From: a bacterium
GTDB lineage: Bacteria > Bdellovibrionota > Bdellovibrionia > Bdellovibrionales > UBA1609
Direction of reading: 5' to 3'
DNA: 5,803 nt
Assembly (NCBI GenBank): GCA_021784635.1
Contig: JAJYHS010000084.1
Span: 1-5,803 of the forward strand
A model generated the notes under the pieces. The model did no database searches. It saw only the letters and a program-made list of their open reading frames with translations, and had not been told where the DNA came from. The position numbers and the translations under genes are program-made. This document shows positions 1-5,655 of this stretch, one piece after another; the stretch's first letter is position 1; each line of letters starts with the position of its first letter.

Positions 1-1066
1 GCCAGTCGTATTTTTTAAGTAGCGCCAGCGCTTCGGGGGTCGGCCCGATAATTTTTTTGCCCTGTTTTCTATTGAACTTTTGGATGAAATTTTTAACAAG
101 CTGTTCGATGTCATCGCGCCGCTCAGAGAGTGAGGGTAAAAATATCGGCATGACATTGAGACGGTAATACAAATCTTCGCGAAACTTACCGTCTTTGTTC
201 ATCTGTTCGAGAGGCCGGTTGGTGGCGGCAATGATACGTACATTGGCTTCAATTTCGCGGTTTGACCCGACGGGGGTAAACACTTTTTCTTGAAGAACGC
301 GCAAAAGTTTAACTTGCATCATAAGCGGCAAGTCACCAACTTCGTCTAAGAACAAAGTACCGCCTTCGGCATATTGAAATTTTCCGATTTTACGCTGATC
401 AGCTCCCGTGAACGCGCCTTTTTCGTGGCCGAAAAGTTCTGATTCAAAAAGATTTTCTGGTATCGCCGAGCAGTTCAGTGCCACAAAGGGGCCCTCTTTC
501 TGCGCGGAATTGACGTGAATGGCGCGGGCGACGAGTTCTTTACCGGTACCCGAAGCGCCTCGAATAAGAACGGGTGTGTCCACTTTCGAAAGCCGATGGA
601 TGACGTTAAACACTTTGCGCATTTGTGTATTGGAGCCGATGATTTTTCGGCCTTGTTCAGCCGAAAGTTGCGGCGCCGAGGCGACAACTTCTGAAACTAA
701 ATTGTACGCGGCAAGTGACTTGTTCACGAGATCGACGAGCTCTTCGCTTTTCACCGGCTTTGAAATGTAATTGTAGGCTCCTTCTTTGACTGCGCAAACC
801 GCATCATTGATATTTGCGTACGCGGTCATGATGAGCACGATCATGGAGGGGTCAATTTCTTTAATTGCGCTAAGGGTTTTGAGGCCGTTGAGCCGCGGCA
901 TATCGACGTCTAAAATCACAAGATTATATGAGCCGGCTTTAATTTTATCGAGAGCGTTAATGCCGTCAAACGCCTCGTCGGCGAGAAATTTACCGGTCGA
1001 CTCCAACGTGTTTTTCACCGAGAGTCTTAAGCCTTGGTCGTCGTCGCAAACAAGAACTTTGATCAT
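1..1066 (-). CDS. NtrC-family response regulator, sigma-54 activator (partial, C-terminus beyond window)
   Basis: Cytoplasmic transcription activator that, once phosphorylated, uses ATP hydrolysis to open sigma-54 promoters. I translated 355 residues from the ATG at 1066 to the window edge. The receiver domain (about 2-115) has the acidic pocket D8-D10, phospho-acceptor D53 in LDVDMP, T81 in MTAY and K103 followed by proline. The AAA+ domain starts near 145: Walker A GASGTGKE at 170-177, the sigma-54 contact loop GAFTGA at 217-222, Walker B TLFLDE at 237-242, ATNR at 281-284 and the arginine-rich FREDLYYRL at 295-303. The expected C-terminal Fis-type helix-turn-helix is cut off by the window edge, so DNA specificity cannot be read. 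Walker A has Ala171 where most relatives have Glu. The gene begins 18 nt after the histidine kinase stop with its own AAAGGAG site, so it is the likely partner of that kinase. Family assignment is very secure; the target genes are inferred. Confidence 0.96.
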   Translation of the reverse strand, partial: MIKVLVCDDDQGLRLSVKNTLESTGKFLADEAFDGINALDKIKAGSYNLVILDVDMPRLNGLKTLSAIKEIDPSMIVLIMTAYANINDAVCAVKEGAYNYISKPVKSEELVDLVNKSLAAYNLVSEVVASAPQLSAEQGRKIIGSNTQMRKVFNVIHRLSKVDTPVLIRGASGTGKELVARAIHVNSAQKEGPFVALNCSAIPENLFESELFGHEKGAFTGADQRKIGKFQYAEGGTLFLDEVGDLPLMMQVKLLRVLQEKVFTPVGSNREIEANVRIIAATNRPLEQMNKDGKFREDLYYRLNVMPIFLPSLSERRDDIEQLVKNFIQKFNRKQGKKIIGPTPEALALLKKYDW

Positions 1067-1073
1067 GTTTCAG

Positions 1074-1080
1074 CTCCTTT
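1074..1080 (-). promoter_or_regulatory. Ribosome binding site of the response regulator gene
   Basis: On the minus strand AAAGGAG lies 7 nt before the ATG at 1066. It fixes the start and shows independent translation initiation within the 18-nt gap after the kinase stop codon. Confidence 0.85.
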
Positions 1081-1084
1081 AAAT

Positions 1085-2929
1085 TTACAAATCCATCGGG
1101 AGTTCGACGGTAAACGTCGAACCCTTCGTCGGTTCACTTTCAACCGAAATTTGACCGTGATGCAGCTGCACGAAGTAGCGCGCAAGATAAAGGCCGAGAC
1201 CGTTACCTTTAATCGCGCCGTCGCGAACCGAGCGGCTGCGGTAAAATTTCGTAAATAAATTTTCGAGTTCATCGTTGGGAATACCCATCCCCTGATCCGC
1301 CACTTGTACCATGAGACGCCCTTCGGTTTCTTCGGTTGTCACAAGTACCGAGCTGCCTTCCGGACTGTATTTCACAGCGTTTTCAATAAGATTTGAAAAC
1401 ACTTGGCGCATCAAATCTTCGTCGATTTTAACGCTAAATAACGGTTCAAATTCGGTGACGATACGAATGCTTTTCTGTTTAGCGTAGTAATCCAGTTTTT
1501 GGATGGTTTCGGTGAGCAGCGCGTTTACGTCGCGGGACTTGAGCTGCAATTTAATATCCTTACTTTCGATACGGCCAAGATTGAGGATCGAGCCGACAAA
1601 TTGGGTGAGCTCTTGCGACGATTCGCTAATCGTTTTTATGGCGTCTTGCTGTTGTGCGGTTAGGTGTGATGAATCGCGAAGTGCGATTTCGGTCATGCCT
1701 TGAATCCTCGCTAGAGGAGTTTTCAGGTCATGAGACATCAGTCGTAAAAAATTAGATTTGAGTTCCTCAACTTGTACAAGAAGGTTGTTGCGCTGAAAAT
1801 ATTCCCACGAACGGCGATTTTCGACAATCAACCGGTAAGGGATAAAAAAGTAATAACAAATAAAAACTGTAAGAAGCGGGTGTGAAACATCGATCCAAAT
1901 GCCGGCGGCGGCGAACAATAACCAAGCGACAAAGAGAAACCCCGTCAAAGTAAGAACTAAAATATAAAGTCCGCGCACCGGTCGCAACGCAAGAACGATA
2001 AACACGGTGATAATGGCGATGAGGCACGTGATCATGAGATTAAGCCATTTCGGAACTTGCACAGGAGCGTCGTTTAAAATTAGCGTATCAATCATGTTGG
2101 CTTGCAGTTCAGCTGTCGACATGGCCAGCTGATCGCGCGAATATGGGGTCATCGCGTAATCGTTTTCATTGGCCTTGTTGTCGATGCCGACGATGACAAT
2201 TTTACCGCGAAATTTTTTAGGTGAAATATAACCTTGTTCGACGTCAACAAAACTGTAATTCGGGTAGGTGCCGGTCGGTCGAAAGTTAATGTATGCTTGC
2301 TGAGTTCGTTTAAACGTGAAAACTCCACGATAATCTTTGACGCTCTTTTTGCCATTGATTTCGTCGGCAAGTTGCATCTGCGCAAGCGGCTTACCTTCGA
2401 AAGTTAAAATTACCCGCCGAGAAACGCCGTCTCGGGCAAAATTATAAACGTCAGCAGTTGTGGGGCCCGATTTGACGTCGAGATCTTGCAGCGGCGGGAG
2501 CAAACGAAATTCATCTTCGACGCCTTTGTCGGGGAGCGCGTTAGTTTTAAGAATGAGCAGATTGGCCCGTTTGGCCGCGCTCGCGAGCCTTTGAAGTTGC
2601 CCGTAAGATCCCATGATGTTGTTGAAATTATTCGTGTATAGAACGCGACGGGGCTTCGTTTGCGCAAGCCAGTTAAACAGTTTAACAAAATCATTCGCGT
2701 CGGGGAGCCGTTGCAACTCCTCTTGAGTTTTTTGATCGACGGTAACCAACACGATGTTACCGGATGTGGCCGGGGCCGGGCGCGTTCTCACGCGCATGTC
2801 GTAAAAGAAACCTTCGAAATAGCTCAATCGAAACTGAAAAATAAGTACGGCAAGGGCAATCGCCAGCCCGACTCTCAGGGCGGCAAATAGCCAACGCCGT
2901 TTTGATTTTTTATTTTTCTCAGTTTTCAT
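1085..2929 (-). CDS. CHASE2-domain sensor histidine kinase
   Basis: Inner-membrane sensor kinase of 614 aa that autophosphorylates on histidine and passes the phosphate to a response regulator. It begins with a basic stretch (KNKKSKRR) and a membrane helix at about 13-32. A large extracytoplasmic region follows (about 35-293), with the CHASE2 features FYDMRVRTRP near 42-51, NIVLVTVDQKT near 58-68 and GKIVIVGIDN at 242-251. Three membrane helices lie at about 296-315, 320-342 and 350-368; this one-plus-three arrangement is usual for CHASE2 sensors. The HisKA domain has the phospho-accepting H400 in MSHDLKTPLARI. The ATPase domain has the N box (N513 to N517), G1 DQGMGI at 545-550, an F-box-like LFTKFY at 558-563 and G2 GNGLGL at 575-580, ending just after the terminal GSTFTVELP. 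All catalytic motifs are intact. No PAS, HAMP or receiver domain is evident. The ligand is unknown; CHASE2 ligands are generally undefined. The start has only a weak upstream AAAGA-like site, so coupling to the preceding small gene is possible. Confidence 0.95.
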   Translation of the reverse strand: MKTEKNKKSKRRWLFAALRVGLAIALAVLIFQFRLSYFEGFFYDMRVRTRPAPATSGNIVLVTVDQKTQEELQRLPDANDFVKLFNWLAQTKPRRVLYTNNFNNIMGSYGQLQRLASAAKRANLLILKTNALPDKGVEDEFRLLPPLQDLDVKSGPTTADVYNFARDGVSRRVILTFEGKPLAQMQLADEINGKKSVKDYRGVFTFKRTQQAYINFRPTGTYPNYSFVDVEQGYISPKKFRGKIVIVGIDNKANENDYAMTPYSRDQLAMSTAELQANMIDTLILNDAPVQVPKWLNLMITCLIAIITVFIVLALRPVRGLYILVLTLTGFLFVAWLLFAAAGIWIDVSHPLLTVFICYYFFIPYRLIVENRRSWEYFQRNNLLVQVEELKSNFLRLMSHDLKTPLARIQGMTEIALRDSSHLTAQQQDAIKTISESSQELTQFVGSILNLGRIESKDIKLQLKSRDVNALLTETIQKLDYYAKQKSIRIVTEFEPLFSVKIDEDLMRQVFSNLIENAVKYSPEGSSVLVTTEETEGRLMVQVADQGMGIPNDELENLFTKFYRSRSVRDGAIKGNGLGLYLARYFVQLHHGQISVESEPTKGSTFTVELPMDL

Positions 2930-2933
2930 GAGT

Positions 2934-2945
2934 CGAAATCTTTCG
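2934..2945. repeat. Short inverted repeat before the kinase start
   Basis: CGAAATCTTTCG sits in the 33-nt gap between the small peptide gene and the kinase ATG, 4 nt before that ATG. It is a 4- to 5-bp stem with a 2- to 4-nt loop and it overlaps the place where a ribosome binding site should be. It could lower kinase translation relative to the peptide, but a stem this short is weak evidence. Confidence 0.3.
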
Positions 2946-2962
2946 CGTTATTTGCAGTCGTA

Positions 2963-3082
2963 TTAAACCCAACTGCGTTCGGGGCAACCATTGGCGGCGC
3001 TTTTGCCTTCACGGGCAAGAGTCTCGCGTGTTTTATTGCCCGAAACATTCTTTGGTTTGCGGACTTTTTTAATGTGTTTCAT
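2963..3082 (-). CDS. Small 39-aa peptide, candidate RiPP precursor for the adjacent radical SAM maturase
   Basis: The 39-codon gene starts at the ATG at 3082, preceded at 5 nt by a strong AAAAGGAG, and ends in TAA at 2965-2963. Its first 14 nt overlap the last codons and stop of the radical SAM gene in another frame, so translation is probably coupled. The peptide is strongly basic at the N-terminus (MKHIKKVRKPK), has a middle part with a possible helix (TRETLAREGK, 18-27) and ends in NGCPERSWV with a single Cys33 and a single Trp38. It has no signal peptide, membrane segment or double-glycine leader site. Known radical SAM/SPASM peptide maturases are often encoded beside precursors of this size, and residues of the C-terminal core are then cross-linked or cleaved. 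I do not recognise the sequence as a named RiPP family. That it is translated is likely; that it is the enzyme's substrate is inferred from position and size. It could instead be an unmodified small protein. Confidence 0.7.
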   Translation of the reverse strand: MKHIKKVRKPKNVSGNKTRETLAREGKSAANGCPERSWV

Positions 3083-4403
3083 GTAAACTCCTTTTGTAGT
3101 ACCAAATCGCGAGCGCCGCGATCTGGCGGGTTCGATGACAAAAATTTGGATCTTTTTCGTGACGGTTACCTGAAAATGATTTGTGTACAGCCATGCAACC
3201 CCCGCCGCATAAATGGCGTGCCCAGCAGGTTTGGCAGTGATTGAGTTCGATGAGCGTTGAGCCATAATGTTCAAGGTGCGGTTTTGACAAATCGGTGAGA
3301 TGGCCGATTTTTTCGGTTTCGTCGTTCATAAACCAATTGCAAACATAAAGGTCAGCGCGAGTATCGGATTGAATAAGCGATTTGCCCGCTCCGCAGTAAT
3401 TATGCTGGCGCGTTTGACTCTCCAATCTCGTCAGCGGCCGTCTAAACTGTTTGATTTTTACAAGCCCTGATAGCCCGTCGCGCGCGTAGAGCTTCGCGGC
3501 CGTTTTTTTCAATTCTTCAAGATAGCGGTTCGAAATTTCAAAGGCTGTTTCGGAGCGGTCGTTGTTTGAAAAGTTAAAATTATAGCGGTCAAAATCAAGA
3601 TGAAGCGATTCGAGATAATCAAACGCCCGCTCGACTCGCGTATTGTGGGCGCCAAAAACGCAATTGACCGCGAGCGTACCAAGTTGATTCCGTACGGCAC
3701 GTAGTTGTTCGAGTCCGCGAACGGTGAGCTCAGTTGAGCCATAACCGTTTTTTGCCTTTACCGGGCGGGTGAGGTCGTTTACTTCAGGATCACCGTCAAT
3801 GCTAACTGTGACGTGAAATCGATACCGCGCTAACATCTCCGCCGATTCGCGTGTAATGAGCGTCCCATTGGTATTAATGGCAAAATGCAAATCAATGTCT
3901 CTTCCGCTTACCATCAATTGAGCGTAGCGGCACAGCGACTCAATGACGCGCGGATAGAGCAGAGGTTCGCCTCCACAAAACTCAATTTCAAACGATTTGC
4001 TATCTTTGAGATTGGACAAAAAATACGAGATTTGTTGTTCGGCCTTATGCGTGTCGATCTTTGTGATTTTAGAACCGTAAGTTCCGGCACTTTCGTTCTT
4101 GCCATCGAAGTCGACGGCTGCGCAATAGGTACATTTTAAATTGCATATTTGCGCCACGTTAAGAAGCAGCGTACTTATTTCTTGCGACGAAGCGATGTCG
4201 GTTGTATCCGGAGAATTTTCTTTGTGCCACACCTCGAGTTCAGCCCTGATTTCGCTGTCTTTTTGAAGCGTGATTTCGTTTTCAAGCGCCTGCCAAACTT
4301 TTTCACTCAGTTCGGCAACTTCTAAGTTGCGCGCATGAAAACCCAATACTTCGCCGTTTTCAGCGCGTGTTGCGAGAATGTCTTTGTAGCGGCGAAATTG
4401 CAT
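3069..4403 (-). CDS. Radical SAM/SPASM domain protein, probable peptide maturase
   Basis: Cytoplasmic iron-sulfur enzyme of 444 aa from the ATG at 4403. The radical SAM cluster motif CNLKCTYC uses C87, C91 and C94; GGEP at 144-147 is the usual SAM-binding loop, followed by INTNGT at 176-181 and VSIDGD at 200-205. The C-terminal SPASM region has C337, C355, then C390-x2-C393-x5-C399-x3-C403 and C422, enough to hold two auxiliary 4Fe-4S clusters as in anaerobic sulfatase-maturase-like and peptide-modifying enzymes. Residues 1-45, before the radical SAM core, look like a small winged-helix, PqqD-like peptide recognition element (inferred from pattern and position only). A TTG at 4445 would add 14 residues, but it has no ribosome binding site and would lie close to the predicted transcript start; AGAGGG 7 nt before 4403 favours the ATG. 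It overlaps the 39-aa peptide gene by 14 nt, and that peptide is its best candidate substrate. The family is certain; the reaction (thioether, carbon-carbon link, epimerisation or other) cannot be read from sequence. Confidence 0.93.
   Translation of the reverse strand: MQFRRYKDILATRAENGEVLGFHARNLEVAELSEKVWQALENEITLQKDSEIRAELEVWHKENSPDTTDIASSQEISTLLLNVAQICNLKCTYCAAVDFDGKNESAGTYGSKITKIDTHKAEQQISYFLSNLKDSKSFEIEFCGGEPLLYPRVIESLCRYAQLMVSGRDIDLHFAINTNGTLITRESAEMLARYRFHVTVSIDGDPEVNDLTRPVKAKNGYGSTELTVRGLEQLRAVRNQLGTLAVNCVFGAHNTRVERAFDYLESLHLDFDRYNFNFSNNDRSETAFEISNRYLEELKKTAAKLYARDGLSGLVKIKQFRRPLTRLESQTRQHNYCGAGKSLIQSDTRADLYVCNWFMNDETEKIGHLTDLSKPHLEHYGSTLIELNHCQTCWARHLCGGGCMAVHKSFSGNRHEKDPNFCHRTRQIAALAIWYYKRSLHETH
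3088..3095 (-). promoter_or_regulatory. Strong ribosome binding site of the small peptide gene
   Basis: AAAAGGAG on the minus strand lies 5 nt before the ATG at 3082 and inside the 3' end of the radical SAM reading frame. It decides the start of the 39-aa peptide: the same frame is open further upstream to an ATG at 3274, but that part only shadows the radical SAM gene. The strength of the site fits a product needed in excess over the enzyme. Confidence 0.8.
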
Positions 4404-4410
4404 TTTCTTA

Positions 4411-4416
4411 CCCTCT
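4411..4416 (-). promoter_or_regulatory. Ribosome binding site of the radical SAM gene
   Basis: AGAGGG on the minus strand lies 7 nt before the ATG at 4403. It supports that ATG over the TTG 42 nt upstream, which is preceded by ACCACC rather than a purine-rich site. Confidence 0.65.
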
Positions 4417-4447
4417 ACGTGCAAAAAACAGCGTTGAAAATTCAAGG

Positions 4448-4457
4448 TGGTGTCAAA
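4448..4457. repeat. 10-bp repeat unit matching the upstream operator half-site (inverted)
   Basis: TGGTGTCAAA here is the exact reverse complement of TTTGACACCA at 4534-4543, inside the nested inverted repeat. This copy lies just downstream of the predicted sigma-54 transcript start (near 4461), in the leader of the radical SAM gene. A regulator could bind both copies and loop the promoter, or this copy could serve repression. A 10-bp exact match 86 bp apart is suggestive but may be chance. Confidence 0.45.
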
Positions 4458-4471
4458 CCCGTGTATCTAAG

Positions 4472-4487
4472 AGCAAATCACTTGCCA
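4472..4487 (-). promoter_or_regulatory. Sigma-54 (RpoN) -24/-12 promoter of the radical SAM-peptide-kinase-regulator unit
   Basis: The minus strand reads TGGCAAGTGATTTGCT. Against the known sigma-54 consensus TGGCACG-N4-TTGCW it differs only at the sixth base (A for C), and GG and GC are separated by the required 10 nt. Counting from the -12 C at 4473, the transcript would start near 4461, leaving a leader of about 57 nt before the ATG at 4403. The promoter lies in the only sizeable gap in front of four tightly packed genes, the last of which encodes a sigma-54 activator. Recognition of the motif is direct; use in vivo is inferred. Confidence 0.8.
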
Positions 4488-4518
4488 GGCTTAAACCCGC
4501 AAAATAAGGGGCTTAGGC

Positions 4519-4550
4519 GACAATAAGTGTCACTTTGACACCAGATTGTC
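4519..4550. promoter_or_regulatory. Nested inverted repeat, candidate enhancer/operator for a sigma-54 activator
   Basis: Reading the plus strand: GACAAT, 2 nt, GTGTCA, CTT, TGACAC, 3 nt, ATTGTC. Both inner (6-bp) and outer (6-bp) arms are perfectly complementary, with a one-base asymmetry between them. The right outer arm also belongs to a further small palindrome, GATTG-T-CAATC (4544-4554). The centre is about 73 bp upstream of the predicted sigma-54 transcript start, a position typical for binding of NtrC-type activator dimers. The inner core TGTCA-N3-TGACA has the usual form of a dimer site. The transcript of the upstream gene could also fold this into a hairpin, but it is followed by TTATTG rather than a T-run, so a terminator is less likely. 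Confidence 0.65.
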
Positions 4551-4582
4551 AATCCACAGGAGTAACTGTAGAGCACAGGCCT

Positions 4583-5476
4583 TTAAAGTTTTTGATAAAT
4601 GAGTACGAATTCAGATGTTGCGGTAGGAGCGTCAACCGGCACTGTTTTGATGTCAAAGGTCAACGTGGCGTTGTTGGGTTGCCGCGCAGTTAGCGTTGTA
4701 TTTTCAAGTGTTGTACCGTTTAGCCAAACGAAATGGAGGTGACTGTTTTGGTTGGCCGGAGGTTTCGCAACAGGCGCAGTGGTTTGCGGCATTGGCCCCA
4801 CAAAATCGGCGCTGGCGGCTGAAATTTGAGGCTGTGGTTTTTGAGCTTTCGGTTTCGACATGAGCCACGCGAGTGGGTTAAATGCCGTTGGCGTTACCGT
4901 TGAAAGATCGTACTCACCCTCAGGAGTTCGAAAATCAGACATGGGTATAAGACGGTCGGGTTTGAGATAAAAGTTATAAACGACTTGTGCATCGGGTATG
5001 GCGGCGTTTTTAATAAATCCTTTGTTACCTTCAAACAGTCGTGGAATAACAAGGCTTGAAGTCATGTTTTCTTCGGCAATATTGATGGGACTCGTATACT
5101 CAGTCACGACACTTTCGGGTTCACTGATTTCGGGGAGTGTATCTGTAAAGAGCACCTCAACGCTGTCGGTAATGTCTGTGACATGAGTCAAAATTTTAGT
5201 GAGCGCATATTTGCCGTTACCAAATGTTTTTTTAAAATTGAGATTTTTCCAAGCAAGCGCCGGCGAGTTGCCCGCCGCTTTTTTAATTTCGCGCTGAATG
5301 TCTTTGTGGCTTGCAAAACCACTGTTATCTACATTGCCGATGAGAGAGAGATCTTCAACATTGATATCGTCGGCTTTAGCCTTGGCGGTCAATAAAATGT
5401 TGGTTGCGCCAATAATGGCCAGCGCTGTAATAGCCGTGGCAATCAGATTCGAATTTCGTTGTGTAAATCGCTTCAT
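4583..5476 (-). CDS. Exported protein of unknown function
   Basis: 297 aa. The N-terminus is a Sec signal peptide: basic MKRFTQR, a hydrophobic core (LIATAITALAIIGA, about 11-24) and a likely signal peptidase I site A-K-A at 33-35 before DD. The mature part begins acidic and has three sections: an N-terminal part (36-200) rich in Asp, Thr and Ser with a KDIQREIKKAAGN stretch (58-70); a Pro/Ala/Gln-rich linker (about 207-243, KPKAQKPQPQ and PVAKPPANQ); and a C-terminal segment of alternating hydrophobic residues (245-297) that looks like beta strands. It has no cysteine, so no lipobox and no disulfide. I do not recognise the family. The start lacks a ribosome binding site, but the signal peptide supports the ATG at 5476. 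It is followed by 179 nt before the radical SAM gene, which has its own promoter, so it is probably a separate unit; a periplasmic location near the CHASE2 sensor would be possible but is speculation. Confidence 0.8.
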   Translation of the reverse strand: MKRFTQRNSNLIATAITALAIIGATNILLTAKAKADDINVEDLSLIGNVDNSGFASHKDIQREIKKAAGNSPALAWKNLNFKKTFGNGKYALTKILTHVTDITDSVEVLFTDTLPEISEPESVVTEYTSPINIAEENMTSSLVIPRLFEGNKGFIKNAAIPDAQVVYNFYLKPDRLIPMSDFRTPEGEYDLSTVTPTAFNPLAWLMSKPKAQKPQPQISAASADFVGPMPQTTAPVAKPPANQNSHLHFVWLNGTTLENTTLTARQPNNATLTFDIKTVPVDAPTATSEFVLIYQKL

Positions 5477-5491
5477 AACGGTTTGAAATGT

Positions 5492-5507
5492 ATCAAGAGC
5501 CGTGCCA
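5492..5507 (-). promoter_or_regulatory. Sigma-54-like motif upstream of the exported protein gene
   Basis: The minus strand reads TGGCACGGCTCTTGAT. The -24 element TGGCACG is perfect and the spacing is right, but the -12 element is TTGAT instead of TTGCW, losing the usually conserved C. The predicted transcript start (near 5481) falls only about 5 nt before the ATG at 5476, which agrees with the missing ribosome binding site but would make the mRNA almost leaderless. It may be a weak or chance match. Confidence 0.4.
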
Positions 5508-5655
5508 ACTCTTGCCGCACAAGTTTTTGAAAATCCAACAAGGTTCGAATAGTTAGAACAGTGTCGCGGGCTAAAATGATGAAAGTTGAACAGGGTTTTG
5601 AAATCACTTCAGAGCCGAAAAACGACGCCGTTGCGCCGCATTTCAGCGCTATTGG

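Noticed and set aside
475..1272. Several 62-98 aa open frames on both strands across the response regulator and kinase genes
   Set aside because: They are out-of-frame shadows of strongly motif-supported genes and show no ribosome binding sites or protein family features.
2963..3274. 103-aa reading frame on the minus strand with an upstream ATG at 3274
   Set aside because: Its first 64 codons lie inside the radical SAM gene in another frame and have no ribosome binding site; only the last 39 codons, from the ATG at 3082 with AAAAGGAG, are supported.
4404..4445. TTG start at 4445 for the radical SAM protein (14 extra residues)
   Set aside because: No ribosome binding site precedes it and it would lie only about 16 nt after the predicted sigma-54 transcript start; AGAGGG precedes the ATG at 4403.
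4425..4456. Possible sigma-70 promoter on the minus strand with TTGACA at 4456-4451
   Set aside because: No acceptable -10 hexamer at 16-18 nt spacing: the sequence there is CGCTGT, and TGTTTT is 20 nt away.
4527..4541. GTGTCA-AAG-TGACAC hairpin as a rho-independent terminator of the exported protein gene
   Set aside because: The minus-strand sequence after it is TTATTGTC, not a run of T; the nested symmetry and spacing to the sigma-54 motif fit a protein binding site better.
4555..4579. Direct repeat CACAGG (4555-4560 and 4574-4579)
   Set aside because: Six bases only, 19 bp apart, with no third copy or symmetry; likely chance.
5600..5610. Imperfect palindrome GAAATCACTTC upstream of the exported protein
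   Set aside because: Short, with mismatches and not repeated; nothing ties it to a promoter.
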